DNA from: Orychophragmus violaceus
Lineage: Eukaryota > Streptophyta > Magnoliopsida > Brassicales > Brassicaceae
Length of the DNA stretch: 64,000 nucleotides
Direction of reading: 5' to 3'
Assembly: GCA_030180135.1 (NCBI GenBank)
Contig: CM058230.1
Span: forward strand, 15,191,082-15,255,081
A program made the position numbers and the translations under genes. Positions 21,235 to 31,914 of this stretch are shown in pieces (the first letter of the stretch is position 1; every line of letters begins with the position of its first letter). Under the pieces are notes generated by a model, which saw only the letters and a list, made by a program, of their open reading frames with translations, was not told the origin of the DNA and made no database searches.

Positions 21235-24139
21235 TTACATTTCAATGTCTCTAATGCCTACAGCTTCAGTCAGGTACTCGAGCTTAGGCCTTGGGAGTGG
21301 CTTTGTCAATGGATCAGCGACATTGTCATCTGTCGCAACTCGGCTGATCTTGACTTCCTTTCTATTAATGATATCACGTATCAATTGAAATCTTCTTAGT
21401 ATATGCTTGGATTTCTGGTGTGATCTTGGTTCCTTTGCCTGAGCTATAGCACCATTGTTATCACAAAACAGTGCCAGAGGCTCAGCTGCATTTGGTATCA
21501 CACCTAGTTCAATAATGAACTTTCGTATCCAAACAGCTTCCTTCGCTGCTTCTGAGGCGGCGACATATTCAGCTTCTGTAGTGGAATCAGCAACGGTGTC
21601 TTGCTTGGAGCTTCTCCAACTAACTGCACCGCCATTCAGACAAAAGATATAACCGGACTGTGACCGGAAATCATCTTTGTCTGTCTGGAAACTTGCGTCC
21701 GTGAATCCACTGACTTCAAGCACATCACTTCCACCGTACACCAAGAACTTATCCTTAGTATGTCTTAGATACTTCAGGATATTCTTGACGGCAATCCAGT
21801 GGCTTTCACCTGGATCAGACTGGTATCTACTCGTCATGCTCAATGCATAAGCAACATCAGGACGAGTACAGATCATGGCATACATGACAGATCCTATTGC
21901 AGATGCATAAGGAATATTCTTCATGCGCTCAAGCTCAGCAGCCGTCGTTGGGCTCTGCTTCTTGCTTAGCGTTGTGCCATGTACCATTGGTGTGAAGCCC
22001 TTCTTGGAATCTGCCATGCTGAATCTATGCAGGACTTTGTCAATGTATGAATCTTGACACAAGCCTATCAGCTTTTTAGATCTATCCCGGTAGATCCTGA
22101 TTCCAAGAACGTATGCGGCTTCACCCATGTCTTTCATGGAAAAACAACTTCCAAGCCAGTCCTTTACCGACCGCAGCATTGGTACGTCGTTTCCGAGAAG
22201 GAGTATGTCATCGACATACAGAATAAGAAATACTATCTTGCTCCCACTAGTCTTCTTATACATGCATTGTTCTTCTTCGTTTCTGATGAAGTCAAATTGC
22301 TTGATCGCTTCATCAAAACGAAGATTCAAGTTCCTCGATGCTTGCTTCAATCCATAAATGGATTTATGAAGCTTGCATACTTTCCCAGCATTCTTTGGAT
22401 CTATGTAACCGTCAGGTTGTGTCATATACACATCCTCTTCCAGAATTCCATTCAGGAAGGCGGTTTTCACGTCCATCTGCCAAATTTCATAATCATGAAA
22501 AGCTGCAGTTGCTAGTAGAATCCGAATAGATTTCATCATAGCCACTGGGGAATAGGTTTCATCATAATCCACACCGTGAACTTGCCTGAAACCTTTTGCC
22601 ACCAACCTGGCTTTATAAATCTGGACATTTCCATCCACGTCGATCTTCTTCTTGAAGATCCATTTACACTCGATGGCTTTTACACCAGCGGGTAAGTCAA
22701 CCAATGAAAACACTTGGTTGACCGACATGGAGTCCATTTCGGAATCAGTGGCCTTACGCCACTTAGAGGAATCTGGGCCCATCATGGCTTGATTGAAGTT
22801 CGATGGTTCATCACCATCAATGATCAGAAGATCATGACAGTCAGTCACGAGGAATCCTTGATATCTCTCGGGTTCGTGACGGATCCTTCCGGATCTTCGA
22901 ACTTCAGGTACTACAGGTTCAGGCTCTACAATTTCTTGTAGGTCCTCCTGCTGCTCTTCCTCATTAGGTTGAGCAGTATCCTGTTCATCTTGAATTTCTT
23001 CAAGCAGTACCTTACTCCCACTGTTTTTCTTAGAGAGAAACTCCCTCTCAAGAAAATTACAATCCCGGGCAACAAAAATCTTGTTCTCGGATCGTAGGTA
23101 GAAGTAATAAGCCTTGGTTTCCTTCGGATAACCAATGAAGTAGCATTTATCAGACTTTGGTGTAAGCTTGTCAGAGATCAATCTCTTGACATAGGCTTCA
23201 CAACCCCAAATTCTAATTAAGATAAGACAGCGCTGGAGTTTCTCCAGTCCACAATTCATATGGTGTCTTGGCTACTGCTTTTGATGGCGCTCTATTTAGG
23301 GTGAACACTGCTGTTAGCAGAGCATATCCCCAAAGGGATATTGGAAGGTCTGTGTGACTCATCATAGACCGAACCATATCCAATAAGGTCCGATTCCTCC
23401 TCTCAGACACACCATTCCATTGAGGTGTTCCAGGAGGAGTGAGTTGGGAAACTATCCCACACTCTCTCAGATGATCACTGAACTCTTGGCTCAAGTATTC
23501 TCCTCCTCGGTCGGACCGAAGAGCTTTAATGCTTTTGCCAAGTTGGTTCTGTACTTCATTTTGGAATTCTCTGAATTTCTCAAACGATTCAGACTTATGT
23601 TTCATTAAATAAACATATCCATACCTGCTGAAATAATCAGTGAAGGTAATGAAGTACTGGTAGTTTCCTCTTGCATTTGTGGACATTGGGCCACACACAT
23701 CAGTGTGTATCAGGCCCAATAAGTCACTGGCCCTCTCGTTGGGTTTATTAAAGGGGGCCAACGTCATTTTGCCCATCAGGCAGGATTCGCATTTCTCACA
23801 TGACTCAAAGTCAAACGAGCCAAGAAGTCCATTCGAATGGAGCCTCTTAATGCGTTTCTCACTGATGTGCCCTAAACGACAATGCCATAGAAACTTTTGG
23901 TTCTCCTCATTAGGTTTGAACCGTTTGGTATTAATGTTATAAATTTGCGCGGATTGATCAAGTATATAAAGCCCATTCGTAAGAGGGGCACAACCATAGA
24001 ACAAATTATTGCGATTGAAGGAACATAATTTATTCTTAACTGAATAATCATAACCTTCCAAATCCAACAAAGAAACTGAAATAATATTTCTGCTTATTGC
24101 AGGTACAAAATAGCAGTTATTAAGTTCTAAAACCAATCC
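21235..24139 (-). pseudogene. Copia-1 integrase, reverse transcriptase and RNase H (frameshifted)
   Basis: Integrase core: the HHCC zinc region (WHCRLGHISEKR, then CEKCESCLMGK) with catalytic residues in IHTDVCGPM, SDRGGEYLSQEF and the later Glu. This reading stops at 23213, and a frameshift leads to RIWGCEAYVKRL and the rest. RT: KWIFKKKIDVDGNVQIYKAR, WQMDVKTAFLNG and catalytic YVDDILLLGN. RNase H: FTDASFQTDKDDFRSQSGY, STTEAEYVAASEAAKEAVW and CDNNGAIAQ, ending ADPLTKPLPRP near 21,260. An in-frame TAG at 24140-24142 separates this part from protease. Confidence 0.9.
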
Positions 24140-25199
24140 CTAAGGTAAAGACAACAAGTATGTGCCTACAGCTAGTGCAGGAACTTTCGCTCCATTCCCA
24201 ACTCGTAGCTCCACTTGTCCTTGCTTCAGCCTCCTACTGTTGCTGAGTGCCTGCATATTAGTACAAATATGAGCCCCACAACCAGTATCCATAACCCATG
24301 AGGTATTATCAGAAGTAGTTGTATTAACTTCTATAACAAAAATACCTGATGAAGAAGTCTCCAGAGTCTTCTTCTTCAATTCCTTTAGACCTTCCAGGAA
24401 TTTCTTACATTCTCTCCTCCAATGCCCTGGTTCTTTGCAGAACCTGCAGATGTCAGTAGGCCCAGCCTTGGACTTGGGCTTGGGCTTGGACGTGTCCTTG
24501 TCCGAGACTTGAACAGCCTTAGCCTTTCCCTTGTCCTTGGCAGAGGATTTCTTAAAGCCCTTGCCCTTTTGTACCATAAGCACGTTGGGGTCCTTGGCTT
24601 TCCTCAAGTTGGGCTCTGCAGTCTTGAGCATTCCATGAAGCTCAGGTAACGTCTTAGTCAAGCCATGCATGTTGAAGTTCAGAATGAACTGATCATAGCT
24701 TGCAGGCAAAGACTGCAGAATGATGTCGCAGGCAAGTTCATGGCTGATAGGGCAGTCGAGTTTCTGAAGATGATCGAGATAACCCATCATCTTCAAGACA
24801 TGAGGACTCACTGCCGCACTTGCAGCCATCTTGCAGTCTAAGAGGTTCTTAACTGTCTGGAACCTCTCAGTTCTTGCCTGCTCCTGAAAAAGCGATTTCA
24901 GGCTTGCCATTATCTCGATGGGCGACAGCACACTCTCGAATTGCATTTGCAGTTCAGGAGTCATGGTTGCCAACATCATTTTCATCTGACGAATGCTTTT
25001 CCCAAGCATTCTGCAGATTCCTGGCGGCATTGTTTGGAGGCTTCTCGGGGAGGGGATCACGAAGGACATATTCCTTCTTCTCCTGCTTGAGGACCAGCCT
25101 CAAGTTCCCCGACCACGTCAGGAAGTTCGTTCCAGTCAGCTTCTCCTTGTCGAGAACAGACCGGATTGAGAATGTGTTTTGTGTGCTTGTTGTAGTCAT
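24140..25199 (-). pseudogene. Copia-1 gag and protease (frameshifted)
   Basis: Gag starts at 25199 (TFSIRSVLDKEKLTGTNFLT) and loses frame near 24,975. The other frame continues through the capsid-like helices to a CCHC knuckle (CRFCKEPGHWRREC) and the protease active site (WVMDTGCGAHICTN). It ends at TAG 24140-24142, in frame with the integrase start. Confidence 0.88.
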
Positions 25200-26706
25200 A
25201 GCTGAAAATTTAAGATAAAAGGATTTTAGTTAATATGTTCTATATGATTAATCTCGCATTATTTTCAATAACATTAGTTACCCTCAAAAGAATATAATGA
25301 TTCCAAGATCCACATATAACTAAGATCAAAGTGGGCCACTGGCCGTCACCCAACCTTAGCTTATATCGGTAAGCCCTATCTCGGCTAATTATATCCGTGA
25401 TATAACTCTTGGTTGTGAATCTGAGCCCGAGGCCCAATCCACTCTGATGTCTCAAGGTCCGGGACTCCCGATGACCCAGTCAAGAAAACCAGACTATACA
25501 GTCATGTAATCACTAATGTCTGGGACTCCCAATAACATTAATGAATCACAAACTGTCTTACCCACGCAAAAGATAGACACCCTCACACTGTAAGGCCATG
25601 TGTACAATTGAATGGGTTTCAACAGCTGACATAGACTGGACAAGACATCCAACGCTTGATATTATTTGAGGTTTATAGGTTTTTCTTAAAATCTCATCCC
25701 AAAATAGAAGATTACTATTTTGGGAAACTTTCCATTTTGGAAAACCTTCTATTTTGGAAACTTTCATAATTGGAAACTTCCTAAAATTGGAAACTTTCTA
25801 ACTATAGAAATTTCCTAAATATCCAAAACATGCAAATCTAGAAACTTTTATTCCAAGAAACTTTCTAATTTAATATTTTGGAAACTGATTAATTTAAAAT
25901 CGATTTTAATTATTAAATAAATTTTTTAAATTAAATCTGAAGAAAAAACTCAAATAACTGGCCCAATTGTTTTAACTTCTTGGCCCAAGGCCCAAGAATT
26001 GGTCTATGTCCAAGACATAACCCAATTGCCCAATTAAATGACATAACCGGTCTGGTTCATTAAAATTAGTCTAACCAAGATTAATTACTACGATAACCAC
26101 AATTGTTAACCGGTCATTTACTAAACCGGATTTTCTCAATTTATTTGGTCCAACCAAATCAAATTAGAAAACCACTGGTTTAGGCACTAAATCAAATTTT
26201 AAACGACATTGGATTTCTTATCACGGTTTAACCAGATTTAATAATTTTTATTAAGTCTGTAAACCGTGACGATTAAATTTTAATTATTTTAAACCGAACC
26301 ATAAACCAAACTGAACCGACCGATTGGTCACGTGAACCGATCACGATCGGGACGAGAGGCGAGACGGGACGGGACGGGCGATAGGCTGGTCGAGAGAGGC
26401 GGGACACGGGATCGGTCCATCTCTCGCGCCTCAACGCCGATCGGGACGACGACGCGACACGATCCGGCCAAGCGATCGGTCCGTTCGTCGTGTACCGATC
26501 CGGACGTGTGATCCGATGCCGATCCACACTCCGACGCATACCTTTCCTTATGGATCGGTCCATGCGATTTTAGTTTAGGGTTTTAACTTTTGTTTCTTAA
26601 GTGTTTTCTTATCATATTTCAAGCAATGATTGATTCAAACACTTCTAAACAACCTAAACATGATTCTAACAAGAAATCCTAATAGAACCAATGGCTCTGA
26701 TACCAC
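25200..26706 (-). other. Copia-1 5' leader
   Basis: Non-coding DNA between LTR and gag. It holds an array of degenerate TTGGAAACTT units (about 25,690-25,880), an AT-rich stretch and a GC/CpG-rich patch with repeated GATCGG motifs (26,335-26,560). The primer site TGGTATCAGAGC (minus) is at its right edge. Confidence 0.7.
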
Positions 26707-27324
26707 TGAAGGATTGTTTAGTGTTTGTCCTGGTTCAATTCTGTCAGATTAAACCCTACTAAACATATTGGATCTAGGTTCTCTTGCAGAATCATAAAGA
26801 GATCTCAGTTAATACCTTGTTTATGCAGCGGATTGATGAGGTATTGTCAGAGATCAGTAGAACCGTCAAGGGACAGCTCCTCCAGAGGTTCACACACGCA
26901 CACTTCAGGAAGATGGCTGCTAGACCAGAGAGAGGAGGGAGGCGCAGAGAGAGTTGAGAGAGAGAGCGGCTAGGTTAAGTTTTAATTATAAAACTTATGT
27001 CTAGTTCTTTTGGGCTTTTGGGCCCAAGTCCCAATCTGATTAAATCCCTTAGATTTAATCAGGCCCTTTAATCTCTCTAAGTACAGTAAATGCCTGACAC
27101 TTTTACTGTACTTCTGCTGAACCATTCCTTTATAGTTTCCTGTTAGCTTAGGCGTGTGACCCATATGGGATCATATAATAAAGGCAATAAATCCAAGACT
27201 TATAGATCATGAGCGGACTCTAGCAAGCCATCATGACCCCCAGTATTATATGACTTATGTCTGATCATTGACATACTCTTACTTTCTAGAGACAGTACAG
27301 AGATTACTGGACATAATTCCAACA
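26707..27324 (-). repeat. Copia-1 5' LTR
   Basis: 618 bp, TG...CA, same length as 19763-20380. Confidence 0.92.
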
Positions 27325-27635
27325 GGTTGATCCATGTCTGGGTTTTCTAATAGTCATAGAGGCTCTGCAAGTCTGTCCAATGGTCACTTAGTTCCTGTTA
27401 CAAGCGAAAAGTTTCCTCGAAAAATCATAGATAGTTTCATACAAATTTTGACTCAATAAAACAATTTTGAAAAACAAAAGACTGACTCTAAGAAAACGAA
27501 AGCGTGCGTCAGTAGCTTCCTCCCCCACACTTAAAACACAATGTCCCCAGTAGTGTCAAGGTTAGGGTCGGCGAGAAAATAAATCAAATTGAAACAATCC
27601 GAAAAGTTGCAGAACACTTATCTGTCGTCGCCCTG

Positions 27636-27787
27636 CGTCGATCGATGCCACAATGTGTGTCGATCGATGCAAGGCGAATATGCTCGCGGTTATGTGAATA
27701 ACCGATGTCGAAACCGCTATTGATTCGGTAAACCGTAAATCACAACTGCATCGACCGATGCACTAGGTGTGTCGATCGATGCAAGGC
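27636..27787. repeat. Two TCGAYCGA pairs in the Gypsy-like internal region
   Basis: Pair 1 has cores at 27638 and 27660 (22 bp apart). Pair 2 has cores at 27751 and 27772 (21 bp apart). Both end in ATGCAAGGCGA-like sequence, as do the LTR copies. Confidence 0.8.
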
Positions 27788-28534
27788 GATTCTGCCTGTT
27801 TCTCACGCCTCTGAACACACTTAAACAGAAAAATCAAAACACCAAAATCAAAACGAAAAATGAAAATAAAAACGAACCTAACAGTGGGTTGCCTCCCACT
27901 CAGCGCTTGTTTAAAGTCAGTAGCTTGACTATAGGATAGAGGTTTGATTCATGGCGGTTTTAACAGAGACTTTGAGTGTCTCTGTGAATATCTCTTCATC
28001 CAAGGAGGTGTGTATGCTGTCGGATCATGAGGTTTCCCAAGGAAAGAGTAGACAGAACCGGAGCGGGAGCGAAGCTTGGGTGGGATACTGCGTTTTCCTG
28101 CATTCTAAACAATGTGATCAGGAGGTTTAAGCTTATGTGATTTATACCTTACCTTTGGCGGAGATCTGATGTTTGAGGCTTTCTGCTTATGAGCAGTTGC
28201 AGGCTCTGAAGATGTTAGAGCAGGTTCAAGAGGAACCGCCATCTTCTTCTCTCCACTATCAGATACTGTAGTTCCACCAATCTGAACTTCATCTTTTAAA
28301 TGACCATCAGTGGAGACCATCTTCTTTGCATATCCCAACACAGGAGGATGAACTCGCGAAGCTTCAGCTGGTGGAGTTTCATTCATCTCCTTATCCACCA
28401 CTACCATTCACTTGACTACACTCTGCTCATGTTTATACCTTATAGGAATTTTTGGGAATGGTATTGGAGGTTTGTAGACCCTTTCCTTAGCAAAAACATC
28501 AGATTTGGGCGAAATTGGGTCTGCCCGACTGTTG

Positions 28535-28690
28535 CGTCGACCAACGCAGAGTGGGTGTCGGTCGTCATTGAATTGATGTCGACCTTCAGTGTCGACAATG
28601 GTCAATTTCCGTTCGTCGTAAGAACTCGAAATTGCCGTCAGAACTGCGTATCGACCGACACTAAGGGGGTGTCGATCGATGCATGTCTCA
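28535..28690. repeat. Two TCGAYCGA pairs inside the gag-like ORF
   Basis: Cores at 28537 and 28558, and at 28651 and 28672; both pairs are exactly 21 bp apart. They are translated as degenerate seven-residue repeats. Confidence 0.8.
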
Positions 28691-29250
28691 GACAGACAAT
28701 ATTCATCCAGAAAATCCGAGATTATGCTCTCTTCTTCACCTAGCAACTCAATCTCATCTCTTAAGGCCACAGCTTTGATGGATCTGTACTGTTTAGCTTT
28801 CCCAGCTTCATTATGCCTTTGTATTGCTTGAGATGTCTGTTGGATTTGAATATCCAACTTCTTCACATGTGTGCTCAAAGATTCATACTTCCCGTTCAGA
28901 TCTTCATGTAATGCATCTATCTTTGAGTTGAAGGACACAGTGATCTGTTGTTCTCCCTCAAGAAACTGCTCCATCATAGCTTCCAATCTGCTCTTATGTG
29001 TAGGTGCAGGCGGTGCTTGGTAAGAAGAAACACCATAGTTCCTTGAGAAGGAGTTACTCTGTTGCTGGAAGGGTTCTTGAAAAGCATATTTCTGACTGTA
29101 GAATCCATTCCTTCCAACGTAGTTGACAGCTTCTTGCGCATACCTTCCAAGCAAAAGACTATGTAGAGAGTCTACTTTGCTCTTTATCCCAGCTATCTGC
29201 GAGCTATCAATCCATGGACTAAAGAAATCATACATCTTCCTTACGATATG

Positions 29251-29335
29251 TGTCGATCGATGCAGAAGAAGCGTCGATCGATGCAAGCGCGATGATGTGA
29301 CGATCGACACACAGGACCGTGTCGATCGTTGCAGG
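29251..29335. repeat. Two TCGAYCGA pairs at the gag N-terminus
   Basis: Cores at 29253 and 29274 (21 bp); CGATCG at 29301 and 29323 (22 bp). Confidence 0.8.
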
Positions 29336-29483
29336 GCGATTACAGGCGTACCTGAAACGCAAGAATAGAAAAAGAAGGAAAAAAAATTAGTAAACAAAAA
29401 ACAAAAACGAAAAACCTAGTCTAAACCCTAAGTTCAAATCTATCGAAGACTCAAAAGAGTCCCCGGTAACGGCGCCAAAAACT

Positions 29484-30441
29484 TGATAGGTCGAGTTTTA
29501 ATCCCTATACTAACTGCAAGTGCACAGTAATGTCAATGTAGTACTTAGGGTATCGAATCCACAGGGACTCCGGTCAACGATAGATTTAGAACAGAAAAGA
29601 TTAAACTAGGAGAAAGAAAATTGATTAGAAACTAAAAAGCGAAGCAGAAAAGTAAATCAGGCGAGTTTGTGAGCAAGAAGGCGAAGCGTTAAGTCTAGGG
29701 AGTTCTCAGGAAATCAGGAACATACACTAATCAATCAATCGGGATCTAATTAAGAACTGTTCTAGAACTCAAACACATATATAGAATTAACCAACTGTCG
29801 TTGCGAGAATTCTCTAAGTCTAAGTGCAGCAATCCAAATTCCTTTGCAATTACTAACAGATTAAACCAGCTTTAATTCCAAGTTCGATATGTTCACAATT
29901 CAATTAAACCAAATTCCTTTGCGAGTAATTCAATTGCTCATCTAGGTTCTTTCTAGCTAATTAACCAACTGTCGTTGCATCAATCAACCTAACATCATAA
30001 ATCTGGGTAGCTAATTCAGATTAAGCAGTAAGAACAATCCTAGACGAAGAACTAGCAGATATGAATCCCTACAGATCTATCAACCTATAATTCCATGAAA
30101 TCCCTAAACTTAACAGGTAATCTACTCAGACATAATAATCGAAACAGAAAACATCATGAATAGAAAACCAAATATTATAAAATCAAATAAAGAACTGGGG
30201 TTCAAAATCCTCTCTCTTTCGAGATCAGGATCAGCCCCTAACTCTCTCTGAAAATAAAATAAGACTTAAGAAAAGCGTAGCCTAAAAAACTGGCTAAAAA
30301 CCCTAATATATAGTCTAAAACACGTCTGGGGGCCTTTTTGCAAGTCTGGGAAGTTTCTGGGCAAAAACTGTAATTTCTCCAAAATGCAGATTTTTGGGCG
30401 CAGGAATTTCGTCCTGTAGTGGTGTCGACCGATGCACATAC
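29484..30441 (-). repeat. 5' LTR of the Gypsy-like element, part 1
   Basis: Starts TGATAGG like 18100 and retains the segment of about 270 bp missing there. It is interrupted by Copia-2 at 30442, inside its TCGAYCGA array, and resumes at 37620-37852. Confidence 0.88.
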
Positions 30442-31082
30442 TGTTGGATCTCCTAGGATCTAGGGTTTGATATATTGAAAACAACCAACCTCGTTCTTAC
30501 CTGGAACTGGCAGCGGAATGAGTTGGTGAACGAGATCAGTTGAGCAACGCATGTGCCTTGCCTCTACCAGATACACACGCACACAAGCTGGAAACGGGAT
30601 GCTAGTGCCGGATCGATGGGATTCTCTGTTACTGGTGTTTCTGCTTCTTTCTATCAAGAAAAGCGGACGGCTCTCGTTTTAGGTCGATACTTTCAAGTGT
30701 TTTATTCGACCTTAAACACAATTAACGAGCCAGACTTAATTAAGTCATATTTCGAAAAGCCTTTCCGAAAACCCGAACTGTGTCGACCGACACACAAGCT
30801 GTGTCGATCGACACAACACCATTTTATCGATAATAATGTGTATCCAATACACATTAATATGATCATTACCATAATGATCATTCCCATGTCGTAGCTTCCA
30901 GTTTGCTTAGGTGTGTGACCCTATAGGATCATATAATACTGGCAGTAAGTCTACAACTTACAGATTGCAAGAGGCTTCTAGCAAAACATTGCAACCGCCC
31001 AGTATTATACGAATGTCTGATCTCGACACACAACTATCATCAGGAGTGAGTACAAGTGTGATTTCAGGACACTATCCCAATA
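30442..31082 (-). repeat. Copia-2 3' LTR
   Basis: 641 bp, starts TGTTGGATCTCC. Contains a perfect TGTGTCGACCGACACA/TGTGTCGATCGACACA pair with cores at 30783 and 30804. Confidence 0.9.
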
Positions 31083-31914
31083 ATCTCCCACTTGTACTGG
31101 AATCATCAATTCCTATAATCCTTTTGTCTCCATATCTCGATTTGGCATAAGGCAAGATTGGTGTCATCCTTATTAAGCCAACATCGTGTTTATCGAACTC
31201 CTGATCTCATACTGAACATTACAAACAACTGAACTACAGTTCGTTTGAGTGCGGCCACACATTTTTTCTCAGTATTAAATCTTCGATAGGCCCTGAGATA
31301 TTTATCTCCCGTTAATCAGGAGGGACAAATCCCATCTTGTTCCATCCCTATTTCAACGCACACTTCATGATATACTTGAACAGAGCCGTTATAGTCGCCA
31401 GTTACGGGTCGACGTTTGACAAGGTCAAAGTGTACCAATTCATATGCAAGAAAGCATGATGAACTCAGGTCTGAGGACTATACTCTATAGTCGTAATGAG
31501 AACCTCTTATGACACAGATATAACTATCTTGTAGACTTCTCATTAGCGGGTCATGTCCGATCATATGTTCACCAACACATATCTATGTGACTGACTGCGA
31601 TAATCATATCATTGGCTCCACGAAACTTAGCCAAGAGTCACCTCACAATCTAGTCTCTCGCGGTTGTCATTGTCCCACTTTGACAACCTCGACTAGGGAC
31701 AAAACATAATTTACATCATCTATGACTTATAGGGTTTCATGATCAAGTCCTCAACTTGATGACCTATAATATGACATAAACTTATTTTGGGACCATTATT
31801 TAGATCACAATAAATAATGCTGAAATCAAATTTCATTAAACACTTCTAAAAGAATGTTTACAAGAGCATCTTATTATAACTAAAATAAAAATAAAACTCC
31901 CACTAGAATCAAGA
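31083..31914 (-). other. Copia-2 3' untranslated internal region
   Basis: Between the polypurine tract and the RNase H end. Similar in layout and sequence to 20381-21234 of Copia-1. No real ORF. Confidence 0.7.

Larger units (their letters stand above)
19763..27324 (-). mobile_element. Copia-1, young full-length LTR retrotransposon with broken ORFs
   Basis: Flanked by GGTTG at 19758-19762 and 27325-27329. LTRs of 618 bp lie at 19763-20380 and 26707-27324. The minus-strand primer site next to 26707 is TGGTATCAGAGC, complementary to initiator tRNA-Met. The polypurine tract is the reverse of ATCTCCCACTTG at 20381. I see only two differences between the LTRs (near 20,012 and 20,151). The pol reading frame nonetheless carries two frameshifts and one nonsense codon, so it was probably mobilised in trans. 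It is inserted in the internal region of the Gypsy-like element. Confidence 0.92.
28105..29397 (-). pseudogene. Gag-like ORF of the Gypsy-like element
   Basis: A 329-codon ORF (28408-29397) plus 100 further codons in the same frame after a TGA at 28408-28410. The middle part is a helical gag-like segment (RLEAMMEQFLEGEQQITVSF, NSKIDALHEDLNGKYESL, HVKKLDIQIQQTSQAIQRH), as in Athila-related gags. The N-terminal part (SRLHRSTLLLHRSTH) and the later CIDRHPLSVGR and RHPLCVGRRN are translations of the TCGAYCGA pairs. KPPIPFP is a typical end motif. No zinc knuckle or protease was seen. The likely function, if any, is packaging. Confidence 0.7.

Noticed and set aside
22054..22515. 153-codon plus-strand ORF (similar at 63451-63912)
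   Set aside because: Antisense shadow of Copia RT; its conservation between copies follows from the RT coding strand.
26273..26563. 96-codon Arg-rich ORF
   Set aside because: Generated by the CpG-rich GATCGG patch of the Copia-1 leader. Composition artefact.
30553..30894. 113-codon ORF repeated at 37086-37427
   Set aside because: Copia-2 LTR sequence read by chance; it includes the palindrome pair.
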